Shown here: in pieces, positions 6,113 through 6,169 of the stretch
How the letters are laid out: every line of letters starts with the position of its first letter
How positions within the stretch are numbered: position 1 is the stretch's first letter
Origin: an uncultured Collinsella sp.
Lineage (GTDB): Bacteria > Actinomycetota > Coriobacteriia > Coriobacteriales > Coriobacteriaceae
Direction of reading: 5' to 3'
Length of the DNA stretch: 6,169 nucleotides
Assembly (NCBI GenBank): GCA_900757385.1
Contig: CAAENO010000118.1
Location: 1-6,169 of the forward strand
Notes under the pieces: model-generated
Database searches by the model: none
What the model saw: the letters and a program-made list of their open reading frames with translations, nothing else
Told to the model about the DNA's origin: nothing
Program-made: the position numbers and the translations under genes

Positions 6113-6120
6113 TGACTCAC

Positions 6121-6169
6121 GTGACAACGATGGAGCGTCGTCCGGATTCCCGTGGCAAGGTTCGTGATA
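6121..6169 (+). CDS. purC: Start of a probable phosphoribosylaminoimidazole-succinocarboxamide synthase (3' truncated by the window)
   Basis: Only 16 residues are visible, starting at GTG: MTTMERRPDSRGKVRD. The RGKVRD ending matches the first conserved strand of SAICAR synthase, where yeast Ade1 and related bacterial enzymes read RGKVRDIY. This enzyme joins aspartate to CAIR with ATP in purine synthesis and acts in the cytoplasm. The gene lies 109 bases after the kinase gene, with its own strong ribosome site and a small hairpin between, so it is probably a separate or only partly read-through unit. No purine riboswitch aptamer is evident in the gap. With so few residues the call is tentative, though this motif is distinctive. 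Confidence 0.6.
   Translation, partial: MTTMERRPDSRGKVRD

Noticed and set aside
6012..6120. Purine riboswitch ahead of the PurC-like gene
   Set aside because: The gap is only 109 bases and shows no three-helix aptamer arrangement; only one short hairpin is evident.

Overview
The window reads as an ordinary chromosomal segment of a fairly GC-rich (high-50s percent by eye) bacterium, with every supported gene on the plus strand. Codon use, a Tat-exported lipoprotein, a small TSCPD-domain protein and a PurC-like start of the RGKVRD type together suggest a Coriobacteriia-type actinobacterium such as Collinsella. This assignment is inference from gene content and style; there is no rRNA or other marker gene here to confirm it.

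Layout, left to right. (1) Bases 1-174 are the 3' end of a family-3 extracellular solute-binding protein. (2) Its stop codon overlaps the start of a 599-residue membrane-anchored diguanylate cyclase (171-1970) with an extracytoplasmic sensor region, a PAS-like domain and an intact GGDEF active site. (3) After a 113-base gap with candidate promoter elements come an 87-residue TSCPD-domain protein (2084-2347) and, overlapping it by one base, a Tat-exported lipoprotein of 403 residues (2347-3558). (4) A 153-base gap holds a GC-rich hairpin and a candidate -10 box. (5) An OmpR/PhoB-type response regulator (3712-4434) and a HAMP-type sensor histidine kinase (4446-6011) form a two-component operon. 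(6) After a 109-base gap with a small hairpin, a GTG-started gene begins at 6121; its first 16 residues look like PurC of purine synthesis.

How the genes work together. The first pair probably couples recognition of a small extracellular solute to cyclic di-GMP synthesis. The two-component pair is self-contained: the kinase should phosphorylate Asp56 of the regulator in response to an envelope signal. The TSCPD protein and the lipoprotein are translationally linked, but neither has a known function. No gap exceeds 300 bases, and I saw no tRNA, rRNA, CRISPR array, insertion sequence or attachment site.

The strongest unexplained signal is an inverted repeat at 4490-4531. It has 18-base arms with 17 pairs and a 6-base loop, and it lies inside the predicted N-terminal coding region of the histidine kinase, just after the regulator gene. 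I found no convincing wholly new system. The most useful leads are this hairpin, the solute-binding-protein/cyclase pairing, and the TSCPD/lipoprotein pairing.
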